DNA of 64,000 bases from Mesosutterella multiformis (GTDB lineage: Bacteria; Pseudomonadota; Gammaproteobacteria; Burkholderiales; Burkholderiaceae_F): positions 637,886 to 701,885 of the forward strand of contig NZ_BGZJ01000002.1 of NCBI RefSeq assembly GCF_003402575.1. The letters run 5' to 3'. The stretch's first letter is position 1, and every line of letters begins with the position of its first letter. Positions 17,241 through 27,865 of this stretch are shown here, piece after piece. The translations under genes were made by a program, and so were the position numbers. Under the pieces are notes generated by a model. It was not told the DNA's origin, did no database searches, and saw nothing but the letters and a program-made list of their open reading frames with translations.

Positions 17241-17891
17241 ATGGATTGGTACGAAAAAGGAATGGGGGAACGGTTTTCGACGTTCCACGCGGTGCTGCTC
17301 GCCATCTGGCTCGCGGTGCTCGTCTGGTCCGGCATCAATCCGCATGACCGTCTCACGTGGTGGCTCGAATGTACGCCGGGGCTGATCGGCTTCGCGCTCC
17401 TCGCCCTCACCTGGGGGAAATTCCGCTTCTCACGCTTCTGCTACGCGCTGATCGCGATCCACTGCGTGATCCTCTTTATCGGCGCGAAGTACACGTATGC
17501 CGAAGTCCCGCTCTTCACGTGGCTTGAGGGGCCGCTTCACTTCGCGCGCAACAATTACGACAAGGTCGGTCATTTCGCTCAAGGGGCGTTCCCCGCGATC
17601 ATCGCGCGGGAAATCATCCTCCGGACGCGCGCCGCCCGCTCCAAAGCCTGGGCCGCGTTTTTCTCGATTACGGTGTGTCTGTCGATCGCCGCGCTCTACG
17701 AAATTTTTGAGTGGGCAACCGCCGAAATCATTCACGAGGAAGCGGACGCGTTTCTCGGCACGCAGGGCGACCCCTGGGACACGCAGAAAGATATGGCGTG
17801 GTGTCTTGTGGGTGCGGTCTTCTCGATGCTCTTCTTAACGGGAATTCACGACCGCTCGATCAGGCGGCTCGTCTCGCGCCGAAACGAGTAA
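17241..17891 (+). CDS. yjdF: YjdF-like inner-membrane protein (DUF2238)
   Basis: The 216-residue product has about six hydrophobic segments and the DUF2238 signatures NNYDKVGHFAQGAFPAIIAR, ALYEIFEWATAEI, and GTQGDPWDTQKDMAW. AGGAG lies 8 bases before the ATG. The family is conserved across proteobacteria (E. coli YjdF) but has no established function. It follows the MBL lipoprotein gene by 111 bp on the same strand. Confidence 0.9.
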   Translation: MDWYEKGMGERFSTFHAVLLAIWLAVLVWSGINPHDRLTWWLECTPGLIGFALLALTWGKFRFSRFCYALIAIHCVILFIGAKYTYAEVPLFTWLEGPLHFARNNYDKVGHFAQGAFPAIIAREIILRTRAARSKAWAAFFSITVCLSIAALYEIFEWATAEIIHEEADAFLGTQGDPWDTQKDMAWCLVGAVFSMLFLTGIHDRSIRRLVSRRNE

Positions 17892-17945
17892 AACTTCTTT
17901 TCATCCCCTCCTCTCGGATCCCAACCCCGTTTAGAATGGTGCGCA

Positions 17946-18045
17946 CGTTCGGGGTATCAGGACACGCGGTCTGTCACGAAAACGCGTTCCTGATTGAGAA
18001 ACACCCGTGGAACCTGATGCGGCTGATACCGTCGGAGGGAAACGA
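17946..18045 (+). promoter_or_regulatory. TPP riboswitch (THI element) upstream of thiC
   Basis: The stretch TTCGGGGTATCAGG, then CTGATTGAGA, then ACACCCGTGGAACCTGATGC and GGCTGATACCGTCGGAGGGA matches the THI-box consensus in order (GGGGT, CTGAGA, ACCCGTGAACCTGAT, CGGCTAATACCG, GGAGGGAA). It binds thiamine pyrophosphate and should reduce thiC expression when the cofactor is plentiful. About 150 bases separate it from the thiC start. They hold a weak hairpin with a short T-run near 18088-18112 (AGAAC pairing with GTTCT, then T-run) that may be the terminator of the expression platform. Confidence 0.93.
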
Positions 18046-18180
18046 ATATGCAGCGGTGCGGGAGCCGGGACGCTTTCCGGAATTAAGAGAACTCCCGGAA
18101 GGCGTTCTTTTTGAGAGACGTCTCAAGACCCCACCCTGCATACCGGCTGTTATTCCCTCCGTCTTTCTCGCCGCCTATAA

Positions 18181-20055
<1,875 letters not shown>

Positions 20056-20106
20056 TGGGCGCTTTTCCTTAGAGTCTCTACGACAAAAACCTTATCCGAA
20101 ATCAAA

Positions 20107-20135
20107 ATTTTGACTTTTCAAAATCGCTCGGGTAA
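20107..20135 (+). promoter_or_regulatory. possible promoter after thiC
   Basis: TTGACT at 20107-20112 is followed after 17 bases by TAAGGT (20130-20135), a good -35 with a poor -10. It could drive the small frame at 20177. Confidence 0.3.
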
Positions 20136-20176
20136 GGTTACTTATACGTTTTTACTTGTTACAGGAACTTTTCCAA

Positions 20177-20275
20177 ATGTCTAACCAGCTGTTCATCGTT
20201 GACAGCATGTGCATGCGACTGACGCGGCTCTCCAGAGCTAAGGCGTCTCGTTCTGCACACCCGTTAGAAAGATAA
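20177..20275 (+). CDS. possible small protein (32 aa)
   Basis: The frame MSNQLFIVDSMCMRLTRLSR... ends at a TAA just before a strong terminator. GGAAC lies about 8 bases before the ATG. The unit promoter, short frame, terminator looks like a complete tiny transcription unit of about 200 bases. It could instead be a non-coding small RNA whose frame is accidental. No family recognised. Confidence 0.3.
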   Translation: MSNQLFIVDSMCMRLTRLSRAKASRSAHPLER

Positions 20276-20300
20276 GTTCCGCAGAACAGAGATTCAACTT

Positions 20301-20341
20301 AGACAGAGCCGCAAACAAAATTGCGGCTCTGTCTTTTTTTA
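20301..20341 (+). terminator. strong intrinsic terminator
   Basis: AGACAGAGCCGCAA (20301-20314) pairs perfectly over 14 bp with TTGCGGCTCTGTCT (20321-20334) around a 6-base loop and is followed by a T-run. Confidence 0.95.
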
Positions 20342-20370
20342 TACGTGTAAATCGAAAGGGAAGAAATAAA

Positions 20371-20616
20371 ATGGCAAATCGTCTTACTATCAAGGGTCAG
20401 GTCACTATTCCGAAGGAAATCCGCGATTTCCTGAATCTCGCGAGCGGCAACCAGGTTGAGTTCCGCATCGCGGCTGACGGCTCCGTCACCCTCACCAAGG
20501 CGGAAACCCAGACGAAGAGCACCTTCGCCTCCCAGCCCCACGAACAGGCCGCCGCTCCCCGCAAGACCCGCCAGGGTATCGACGTTCTGAGCCTCCTCTC
20601 CGGTGTCTGCATCTAA
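20371..20616 (+). CDS. AbrB/SpoVT-like DNA-binding protein (81 aa)
   Basis: MANRLTIKGQVTIPKEIRDF with LNLASGNQVEFRIAADGSVT is the swapped-hairpin AbrB/MazE fold, the usual DNA-binding part of PrlF- and VapB-type antitoxins and transition-state regulators. The C-terminal half (about 45-81) is a hydrophilic linker ending GIDVLSLLSGVCI, possibly a partner-binding segment. AAAGGGAAG precedes the ATG. No toxin gene follows within 300 bases, and an IS1634-like element enters at 20932, so it may be an orphan antitoxin or an autonomous regulator. Confidence 0.82.
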   Translation: MANRLTIKGQVTIPKEIRDFLNLASGNQVEFRIAADGSVTLTKAETQTKSTFASQPHEQAAAPRKTRQGIDVLSLLSGVCI

Positions 20617-20658
20617 GACCGGATCGAAAAGAGACTTTCGCGAATAGGAGCAGCCAAA

Positions 20659-20727
20659 ATGAAGTGTCACAGTAAAACGATCGATTTCCGAATGTGCCTC
20701 AGCCTTGAAGCGATCTTCATGGCGTAG
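20659..20727 (+). CDS. possible micropeptide (22 aa) after the AbrB gene
   Basis: AGGAG stands 8 bases before the ATG at 20659, and the frame (MKCHSKTIDFRMCLSLEAIF MA, written with a break) stops at 20725. The ribosome-binding site is better than that of many real genes here, but the peptide is very short and unlike known families. It may be the truncated start of a former toxin gene or a chance frame. Confidence 0.25.
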   Translation: MKCHSKTIDFRMCLSLEAIFMA

Positions 20728-20931
20728 AGGGAACGGCACAAAACTTAAGAGTTCCCTCGTTACTTCCTTCAAAGATTTACGCTTCACTCCATTACCGCAA
20801 CATCAGGTTTCTTCAATCTGATAAGCGCGTTTCAAGATAGACCCGCGGCCCCCTGAATCCATGCGCGCGATTCCGGATGCCTCCCGTCTGAATCAACAAA
20901 AAGACAGAGCTTCGATTGTGAGCTTTCGTCT
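20728..20931. other. intergenic stretch before the IS1634-like element
   Basis: No gene recognised. The sequence ends with TTCGTCT (20925-20931), the left copy of the IS target duplication. It was once continuous with the sequence starting at 22823. Confidence 0.5.
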
Positions 20932-20980
20932 CCCAAAAGTTCTGCAATAGAGCCACGAAAGCCTTCGTGGCTCTGGCTCA

Positions 20981-22678
20981 TCAAATGCCGAGCAGCTTCA
21001 GGAACAGTTGGTCGCGCTTCACGGACTCGGTGCTCCAGCGCCTCATTCCCCGCGGCGTCATCACGGAGGTCGTCTTCACGCAGTCAAACCACTCGAGGAC
21101 TTGAATCAGGGACCTGGCCTCAAGCCATTTCTTGAGACTGACTTCCAGATCGAGCTCGGTCTTCGTCTTCCCATCCTTTTCCGTGCCGAGCCGCTCCTTG
21201 ATCTCGCCAATCCGCTTGGTGAGGTAGCAGTGGTAGCCGAGCGCGACAAACTGCACGAAGAGCCTGCCCTGAAGGCTGTCAGGGTGCCAGACGCGTGGGC
21301 GGCTCCCGTCCATGCCATTCTTTTGGACATTGAAGAGCTCCTCAATCTTCTCCCTCAGCCTGTAGGACTTCAGCGCCTCCTCGGCGTCCTTGACCTCATT
21401 GGAGACAAGCGCGAAGAAACCGAAATACTTCCTGGCCTCGCGGAAGGCCTCGTCTCTGAAGGCCACCTTCAGCTTCCCGCCGCGGCCCACGGTCGAACAG
21501 TGGAGGAACTTCTCCGCCTTCTTTTCGCCCGCGGGGGAGAGCTGCTCGCCAGCCTCGACGAGCCTCTTGAGCTCGAACAGGTCGTTCACCAGCCTCTGCT
21601 CGTCCTTTGTGGCGCGGTCCCTGGAATAGCAGACATGGACATAGAGCCTGCGGCTGAAGGTCTCCGCCTCGCCGGCGGCAATGCCGCCGCGGCTCCTCTG
21701 CCTGACGACGGACAGCTCCTTCATGACCATTTTCGAGGCGCAATGGACCGAAGTGTCGAACGAGCAGACGGAGGACACCGAGTCGAGCCTGTCGCGCAGC
21801 TCGTCGACGATCTCCCGAATCCAGAGGGTGGAGGGCGAGGCGAGCGTCAGGAACTTCATGCTGTTCCGTGCGAACTCCGCCATGTTCGCCTGGCTGTAGA
21901 AGCCGTTGTCCGTAACTACGACGGGCTTGTCGATGTCGAAGCACTGGAGCTGGCGGATGGCGTTCTGGATGGAGATGACGTCCGGCACGTTCCCCGGCTG
22001 CTTCGCGAAGGCGACGGGCTGGCGGTCATTCACCGAGTAGAGCGTGAGCAGCTTGACGGTGTCCAGCCCGTCGCCGTCCTTGTTGAATCCCTGGCGGGCC
22101 TCGGCCTGCCCCGAGCTGTAGGTCGAAACCGTGGTCGAGTCGAAGGCGATGCTCGGGGACGTCTCGAGCCTTGCCGCCCGGGAGGCAAAGAACTTCTGCT
22201 GCCCGTCGCCATCCTTGCCGACCTTGTCGAAGAGCTCGCTGCAGGCGCTTTCGCCCAGGCCTTCCTCGTAGGGCGTCGGGTGGCCGACCTGCCAGGCCTC
22301 CATGCGGGGGATCGCCGCGCCGTCCGTGGCGATCAGGTAACGGGCGATGGTGGCGATCTTCTGAGCCGCGGCCGTCCCGAAGGCGCTTTCAAGCCCCTTG
22401 TCGATCCCGGTTTCCCTTGCGACAAGGTCCAGGATGTCAGCCAGGCAGGCGTGCTCGATGGAGGCGGAAGCCTCCTTCTTAGACCTGCTTTTAGGCCTTG
22501 TCGGAACAATTTCGCCTGTCTCAGGGTCTAGTTTGCCCAAAAGCTTGTTTTTCAACGTGACGGTCTTCTGCGTCTCCCGGTCGTACTGCGTGTGGCGCTC
22601 GTAGACGTAGACATCCCCATTGGCGCGGGTTACGCGGCGCTGGCCGACATGGATTTTTCCGGTATAGGTGCGGGACAT
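20981..22678 (-). CDS. IS1634-family transposase (565 aa)
   Basis: I start at the ATG preceded by GGAGCC, giving MSRTYTGKIHVGQRRVTRAN. The protein shows IS4/IS1634-type DDE features: SIAFDSTTVSTYS, LYSVNDRQPVAFAKQPGNVP, VVVTDNGFYSQANMAEFARN, and near the C-terminus SYRLREKIEELFNVQKNGMD (the YREK-like motif). The frame is intact and full length, so the element may be mobile. Its codon use is GC-rich like the host chromosome, unlike the second IS1634-like element at 23989. Confidence 0.94.
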   Translation of the reverse strand: MSRTYTGKIHVGQRRVTRANGDVYVYERHTQYDRETQKTVTLKNKLLGKLDPETGEIVPTRPKSRSKKEASASIEHACLADILDLVARETGIDKGLESAFGTAAAQKIATIARYLIATDGAAIPRMEAWQVGHPTPYEEGLGESACSELFDKVGKDGDGQQKFFASRAARLETSPSIAFDSTTVSTYSSGQAEARQGFNKDGDGLDTVKLLTLYSVNDRQPVAFAKQPGNVPDVISIQNAIRQLQCFDIDKPVVVTDNGFYSQANMAEFARNSMKFLTLASPSTLWIREIVDELRDRLDSVSSVCSFDTSVHCASKMVMKELSVVRQRSRGGIAAGEAETFSRRLYVHVCYSRDRATKDEQRLVNDLFELKRLVEAGEQLSPAGEKKAEKFLHCSTVGRGGKLKVAFRDEAFREARKYFGFFALVSNEVKDAEEALKSYRLREKIEELFNVQKNGMDGSRPRVWHPDSLQGRLFVQFVALGYHCYLTKRIGEIKERLGTEKDGKTKTELDLEVSLKKWLEARSLIQVLEWFDCVKTTSVMTPRGMRRWSTESVKRDQLFLKLLGI

Positions 22679-22703
22679 GGCTGGCTCCAATAATGTTATC
22701 TAT

Positions 22704-22732
22704 ATTATATATAGTAACACTAAATGGGTCAA
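22704..22732 (-). promoter_or_regulatory. sigma70 promoter of the IS1634-like transposase
   Basis: On the - strand TTGACC (22732-22727) and TATAAT (22709-22704) are separated by exactly 17 bases, about 26 bases before the transposase ATG. Near-consensus and well placed. Confidence 0.8.
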
Positions 22733-22822
22733 GAAAAAAACGCAGAAAACATCCCCTTTCTGCGGTCTACTCAGCCGAAATCAACCGAACGTGTGCCTGT
22801 TGTAGAACTTTCAGGTTCGTCT

Positions 22823-23150
22823 GAGACTCCTTTGAGCCAATGCCACTCTCCGCATGACTATGCGTCATGAGGCGGTTTTCTGCTGTCCGAAACTTTCAGA
22901 CCGTAGACCCGCTTTCCCTTACCGTTTCAGCCGCGGACAGAAATTGACCCGCCCTTTGAACCGATTTCACTTGATTCATAAATGACGGGCGAGTACACTT
23001 TTTACGTACTCTTTTTACATACTTGATTTTCATTCGTGAACGTACGGAAGCCCAGAAGCAGGCGGCAATGGCTGTTCTTCAGAATTCCAGAGTTCATCCT
23101 GAAATCCTGAAACAGGTTCACGGGAGACATCAACTTCACAAGGAGCTGCG
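22823..23150. other. intergenic remnant upstream of the PD-(D/E)XK operon
   Basis: No complete gene is seen. From about 23023 an open frame (FIRERTEAQKQAAMAVLQNS, then RVHPEILKQVHGRHQL) runs into the start of the 23151 gene. It could be the 3' remnant of an upstream gene whose 5' part was lost, but it has no good start and no recognised family. The operon promoter may lie near 22990-23030. Confidence 0.35.
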
Positions 23151-23963
23151 ATGCTGCAGGCGATTCTGCATGGCAAGGCTGGCCGTATCGAACAGGACGG
23201 GGAATCTATCAGCTGGCGTGACGCGTTCAAACGGCGCGAGGATCTGCTGACTGCCGTCTTTTTTGGCCGCGTGCCTCACCTTTCGGACGATGCCTTGGGC
23301 GCGGTTCTGCGCTTTCTGCTCGGTGACGACAATCCGATAGATCCTTCCACCTTTGACAAGCTGGAGCTGTGGCCATACCTGGAATTGAAGCCTGAACATG
23401 CTGACCCTGAGCGGGAGTCTGAACATGTTGAGCCCGATGTGATGCTTCGCTTTGAAAACTCATTGGTGGTTATCGAGGTCAAGCCCTCATTCGGGGGCTA
23501 TCAGTATCAGGATCAGTGGCAGCGCCAGACCAAAGCGGTGGTCGGCGATAACAGTTTTGACAAATATGCAGACCGGCTTTACTACGTGGCGCTCGCCCAT
23601 ACTCCTACCGCCCCGCTGACTCGCGAGGAGCTGCCCCAACGTTTTCGCCGAATGACGCTGCGTGAATGGGGATCGCTCCGCTACTTTCTGCAAACCGCCC
23701 CCGAGTTTGACTCCTGCCGACAGGATCGCGCCATTCGTGAAGAGTGGATGCGGGCATTTGAGCTCTTTGGTATGGCACCAGTAATACCCGAGTGGAAGCT
23801 CTTGTTTGCCTACTCTGCAAACGAGGTGAACTTGGGTTGCGGGGTGAAGTCGTTTCCCATCCTGACCTCACCGACTGAACACACTGCTGACTGGGCCGCC
23901 CTGGTCGACTATGCCGGGCCACTGCGCCTCTCTCCCCACGATTTCTCCTTTTTGAATCACTGA
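23151..23963 (+). CDS. PD-(D/E)XK nuclease-like protein of an accessory two-gene operon (270 aa)
   Basis: The central segment EPDVMLRFENSLVVIEVKPS gives the PD-(D/E)XK pattern with Asp96, Glu109 and Lys111, followed by QWQRQ. This is the arrangement of many restriction and repair nucleases. The N-terminus (LQAILHGKAGRI, FKRREDLLTAVFFGRVPHLS) and the C-terminal half are not recognised. AAGGAG precedes the ATG. In the uninterrupted state the stop lay about 22 bases before the ATG of the gene now at 27150, so the two formed an operon. Composition differs from the flanking core genes, suggesting transfer. A role in anti-phage or anti-plasmid defence is likely but unproven. Confidence 0.7.
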   Translation: MLQAILHGKAGRIEQDGESISWRDAFKRREDLLTAVFFGRVPHLSDDALGAVLRFLLGDDNPIDPSTFDKLELWPYLELKPEHADPERESEHVEPDVMLRFENSLVVIEVKPSFGGYQYQDQWQRQTKAVVGDNSFDKYADRLYYVALAHTPTAPLTREELPQRFRRMTLREWGSLRYFLQTAPEFDSCRQDRAIREEWMRAFELFGMAPVIPEWKLLFAYSANEVNLGCGVKSFPILTSPTEHTADWAALVDYAGPLRLSPHDFSFLNH

Positions 23964-24480
23964 CTTTGGCTAAGGATGCCGCTATGAACCTAAATTCCCG
24001 CTCTGTTAGCTGTATTTTTTAACAAAAGTCTATTGATTTTCCAAATAGAAAATTTAAAAAAAGGGTTGATTTATAGGTAAAACATACGTATAATATAGAC
24101 ATATATAATCTCTTTTGCAGCCCTTGCGATATGACTGATCACAATCCGATCCTTCCCGAAGATGCGCGTATTGTCCGAATCAAAGACACAGAGTACGTTG
24201 CAATCCATAAGTATTGGTGGGATAAAGAAAAAAAGCGGGGCCAACAAAAAAGGCGATATATTGGCAAGCTTGTTGATGGAAAATTTGTTCCGAACGCAGC
24301 TTATGCGGCAGAGCTGAAGCTGACCCGTGTCAAAAAGACCACTGATAAGCGTCAGAAATTTGATCATGACAAAACGTTCGGAACAACCGCACTCCTTACT
24401 CAAGCAGCAGAAACCTCGGGTTTAACTGATGATTTGAAGAAAGTTTATGGTGAGGGGAAGGCCGCCATGATGGTAAGCCT

Positions 24481-25823
24481 GAGGGTGAGGAAAATTTTGT
24501 GGGTGACTCTGAGATAATTGCTCTTGGAGGAGCCTCAAATGAAACGAAAGACAGACCCCTTGGATAGTGTTGCAGGACAGATTTTAGAAAACGCCAAGAA
24601 ATCCGGGCTTGAGATTAATACCGCAGAGGATGCGGAAAATCTTATGGCCCATATGCTCGGTCGGCTGCTGACTCAAATGCTTGACGGTGAAATGACCAAT
24701 CATCTCGGTTACGAAAGAGGCGGTAAACGTGTCACCGAAAATGAGCGTAACGGGCATAGTTCGAAAACCCTCAAATCGTCCAGCCTTGGAAATATCCGTA
24801 TTGACGTACCCAGAGACCGCAAGGGAGAGTTTGAGCCGAGGGTCGTTCCTAAGCATAAACGCCAGCTGGCGGGGTTTGAGGACAAGGTTCTGGCCTTGTA
24901 CGCCAGAGGGCTCTCAACCCGGGAAATTCAAGGCTTTCTCTATGATGAATACGGTATGGAGACCAGTGCCGAATTTATCAGCGATGTTACGGACGCCATC
25001 CTTCCTGAGGTTGAAAAATGGCAGAACCGTCCTCTGGATCCGTTTTATACAACTGTTTTCTTTGACGCTATTCGAGTCAAAATCCGAGGTGATAATGGCA
25101 TTGTTACCCCGAAAGCGGTCCATCTTGCCTTGGGCGTAAACGCCCAGGGCCGCAAGGAAGTTTTGGGGATGTGGGTCGCTGATAACGAAAGCGCAAAATA
25201 TTGGCTTAAGGTCTTCACTGAACTCAAAAACAGGGGGGTGTCTGATATTCTGATTGCTGTCACAGACGGACTCAAGGGAATGAAGGAGGCGCTTGAAGCT
25301 GCCTTTCCCAACACTCTGCTGCAGACCTGCATTGTTCACCTGATCAGGAACAGTCTGAAATTCGTCGGATATAAGGATTACAAGGCCGTAGCCGGCGCGC
25401 TGAAGCCCATTTACCGGGCCGTAAACGCGGCTGATGCGCGGAAGGAACTGGACGCTTTTGCACAGTCGGAACTGGGGCTCAGATACCCTTACATCGCCAA
25501 ACAGTGGATCGATTCCTGGGATAAGGTGATCCCCTTCTTTGATTTTTCCCCAAATATCCGCAGACTTATTTATACAACCAATGCCATAGAGAGCCTTAAT
25601 CGGGATCTAAGAAAAGTAATTAAGACCCGAGCTGCTTTCCCTACTGAAACGGCTGCTTTGAAACTTCTCTTTCTGGCAATCCGGAAAGTAGAGAAAAGAT
25701 GGGTGCGGCCTTCTCCATACTGGAGTGCCGCTATGAGAGAATTGGTTGTGCTATTTGGTGACCGAATCACCCCCTACATCGATTAACCTTGAACGAGCCG
25801 CCCACAAAAAATTACACACCCTC
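24481..25823 (+). mobile_element. IS256-family element, copy 2 (1343 bp, 8-bp target duplication)
   Basis: It has the same ends and length as the copy at 14258, here in the opposite orientation. GTAAGCCT is duplicated at 24473-24480 and 25824-25831. It lies inside the IS1634-like transposase gene. Confidence 0.96.
24539..25786 (+). CDS. IS256-family transposase (415 aa)
   Basis: GGAGGAGCC precedes the ATG. The product is full length with the Mutator-type motifs GLSTREIQGFLYDEYGMETS, VTDGLKGMKEALEAAF and TTNAIESLNRDLRK. It differs from the copy at 14295 by a single residue (Ala for Ser in FFDAIRVK), so the two insertions are recent relative to each other. Probably active. Confidence 0.96.
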   Translation: MKRKTDPLDSVAGQILENAKKSGLEINTAEDAENLMAHMLGRLLTQMLDGEMTNHLGYERGGKRVTENERNGHSSKTLKSSSLGNIRIDVPRDRKGEFEPRVVPKHKRQLAGFEDKVLALYARGLSTREIQGFLYDEYGMETSAEFISDVTDAILPEVEKWQNRPLDPFYTTVFFDAIRVKIRGDNGIVTPKAVHLALGVNAQGRKEVLGMWVADNESAKYWLKVFTELKNRGVSDILIAVTDGLKGMKEALEAAFPNTLLQTCIVHLIRNSLKFVGYKDYKAVAGALKPIYRAVNAADARKELDAFAQSELGLRYPYIAKQWIDSWDKVIPFFDFSPNIRRLIYTTNAIESLNRDLRKVIKTRAAFPTETAALKLLFLAIRKVEKRWVRPSPYWSAAMRELVVLFGDRITPYID

Positions 25824-27149
25824 GTAAGCCTGGCGGCATATCAAATCATCAAAAACACTACTTCACAGCATAGATTCAAGATTTTTTCTGATACTAACGC
25901 CTTGCCAGCCGGTCTTCCAGACAATATCGAGTCTCAAAGACTAAGTGAGTTATCGCAGGATATTGGCTCAGATACAGCTTCATTAAATCGGCTCTTTGCT
26001 CTTCGGGCCAAGCGTCTTCCTGAAACAGAATATTTATCATTCGACAGCACACGAATCGCGTCTGAAAGCCGATCTCTGACAGATGTACGAAAAGGAATTA
26101 GTAAACGCGGAGGCTACGAAAACCAGATTGGTTTGGCGCTCCTCTACGGTCATAATTCTGGTGTTCCCCTGATGTTCAGGCGATTCGCCGGAAACGTGCC
26201 AGATATAGTCACTATGCATGACCTTCTGACTCGATGGGAAAACATCGGAGTCAGTAAAAAAATTATCTCAATTTTTGATCGGGGCTATTGCAGCCGTGAG
26301 AATCTTCGGCTGCTCTGCAAGAACAAGCATCACTTCATCATGGCTGCCAAAACTGATCACTCCTTCATCAGGGACGCCATCGAAGATAATCTTCCCGCTT
26401 TCTGGGATATGACGAACAACGTTCGCGGTCACAACCTGACCGCTGTTCAAACCCAGGTCACAATACCAGGCACGAAAGAGGACCCAAAATCATGTAGTGT
26501 TTGGGTGTACATCTATTACAGTCTTGCAGTTGCAAATAATGAGCAGGATAAATTTTTATCTGATTTGGTAACCTTTGAAGAAGACTGGATTAACGGGTTA
26601 GCCAGCCCTGATTCCAAACTTTTGAGATTCTATGAAACACCTGATAGTGAACCCGGTAAAAAGCCTCTGATCAGAAACAATGATGCTGTCAATGAAAAGG
26701 TCAGATACATGGGATTCTTTTCAATGATCAGCGATCGAAAACTTGAGTCGAAAGAAATCCTGGAGATCTACAGAACGCGCGACTGCATCGAGAAATGCTT
26801 TGGGGTTATCAAGACTGATGTTGGTTTTACAACTACAAGGGGACACTCCGACGTTTCTGTTAATGGACGTCTCTTGTTAGCCTTCATCGCTGCCACAATT
26901 GTTTCCTGGCTCATCAAAGCCATGAGTGTTGAAGTGAAAATAGGGAAGAAATCCTATGCACCTCTGCTTGACGAATATTCTCTCATGGAGCTGCTGGAAG
27001 ATGTGGGGCAGATCCGTTTCTATAGCTCATCAATAGGAAAAGTTTGGCTCGGGGAAATTTTAGGTCGCCACAGACTCGTTTTTGAGCGACTCGGACTGGA
27101 AAACTGCCTCCTGAATCCCGCTATGTATAAGTAAATCGGGAATTCAGGT

Positions 27150-27779
27150 ATGAAATACGATCTTCAGCAAACCACCAAGCTGGTTACCCAGCTGCAGCAG
27201 GCCCACAGACTCGCGGCCGCTTTCTACATGCGTATCCTCCCGCTATTCGATACGATCGCCTATCAGACGCTGTACTCCGAGTTCTGGTTCTGGGAGCCCA
27301 CCGAAACTTACACCCCTCCCCGCGATACATATCCCCCATCCGGCACTTCGGCATGGTGCTATCTGCCGCTGTTTGCTTCGACTCATGCCTACCGGGACAA
27401 GACATACAGCAAGGCAGTAAAAGGCGATAAAGCGCTGATTTTCCGCAACTATATCGACTACGATTTCCGCAGTGACTCAGACTTGCGTGCAGGTAAGAAT
27501 ACCAAGCCCGATCCTTTGGAAATGTCTGGCAAGGAGGCAGTGGTTGAAGTCAATCTGTACCGTTGCCTGCAGGAAAGCGACTGGAAAATGGTTAAAGAAG
27601 CTGACAGGCCCCCTCTTCAACCTGATTGGCAGCAAAGTGGCAAATGTCCTCAATTTGAGTTCTGCTCCATGCATTGGCCGCTCGCCAAGTTCCTTGCTGA
27701 CCCTAATATCGTTACCAATTGGATCAAAGAGAAGAGTGCTATCGCCAAGCCGGTGACTGGTCCCGAACAAGCCTCGTAA
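27150..27779 (+). CDS. uncharacterised protein, second gene of the PD-(D/E)XK operon (209 aa)
   Basis: The start codon is ATG at 27150, inside the right-hand target duplication of the IS1634-like element. Before insertion it was preceded by AAGGATGCCGCT, a normal ribosome-binding site that now lies at 23974-23982, on the far side of the element. The protein (MKYDLQQTTKLVTQLQQAHR, many Trp/Tyr such as YSEFWFWEPTETYTPP, a late EFCSMHWPLAKFLADP) is not recognised. It has no membrane segment or signal peptide and is probably a cytoplasmic partner of the nuclease-like protein. It is cut off from its native promoter and ribosome-binding site, so it may be silent. Confidence 0.65.
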   Translation: MKYDLQQTTKLVTQLQQAHRLAAAFYMRILPLFDTIAYQTLYSEFWFWEPTETYTPPRDTYPPSGTSAWCYLPLFASTHAYRDKTYSKAVKGDKALIFRNYIDYDFRSDSDLRAGKNTKPDPLEMSGKEAVVEVNLYRCLQESDWKMVKEADRPPLQPDWQQSGKCPQFEFCSMHWPLAKFLADPNIVTNWIKEKSAIAKPVTGPEQAS

Positions 27780-27865
27780 CCTGGCAGAGCCTGGTGACGT
27801 TATCTACGGTTCCCCGCCGAAGAGTCATCAGGCTCTGACAATCTCCCTTCATATCCGACGCGGAA

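Larger units (their letters stand above)
20932..22815 (-). mobile_element. IS1634-like element no. 1 (1884 bp, 7-bp target duplication)
   Basis: The left end CCCAAAAGTTCTGCAATAG and the reverse complement of the right end CCTGAAAGTTCTACAACAG agree at 15 of 19 positions. The 7-bp sequence TTCGTCT flanks the element on both sides (20925-20931 and 22816-22822). Inside are one transposase gene, its promoter near the right end, and a hairpin at 20950-20973 (GAGCCACGAA with TTCGTGGCTC) near its 3' end. Confidence 0.9.
24131..27134 (+). pseudogene. IS1634-family transposase interrupted by IS256
   Basis: The frame MTDHNPILPEDARIVRIKDT runs to 24480 (ending KAAMMVSL) and resumes at 25832 after the IS256 and its second GTAAGCCT duplication, ending LNPAMYK at 27134. 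Rejoined, it is 550 residues in one frame. Catalytic-type segments are LSFDSTRIASES, IISIFDRGYCSRENLRLLCK and IYRTRDCIEKCFGVIKTDVG. Only the insertion breaks it. Confidence 0.92.
23989..27148 (+). mobile_element. IS1634-like element no. 2, carrying IS256 copy 2
   Basis: The left end CCTAAATTCCCG and the reverse complement of the right end CCTGAATTCCCG are terminal inverted repeats. The 6-bp sequence TATGAA flanks both sides (23983-23988 and 27149-27154). Without the IS256 and one of its duplications the element is 1809 bp. The insertion lies exactly over the start codon of the gene at 27150. The element is AT-richer than its surroundings and than IS1634-like element no. 1. Confidence 0.92.

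Noticed and set aside
21008..22531. 507-codon open frame opposite the IS1634-like transposase
   Set aside because: Composition is typical of an antisense shadow (Leu/Arg/Glu-rich, no motifs). The - strand transposase has clear family motifs, promoter and ribosome-binding site.
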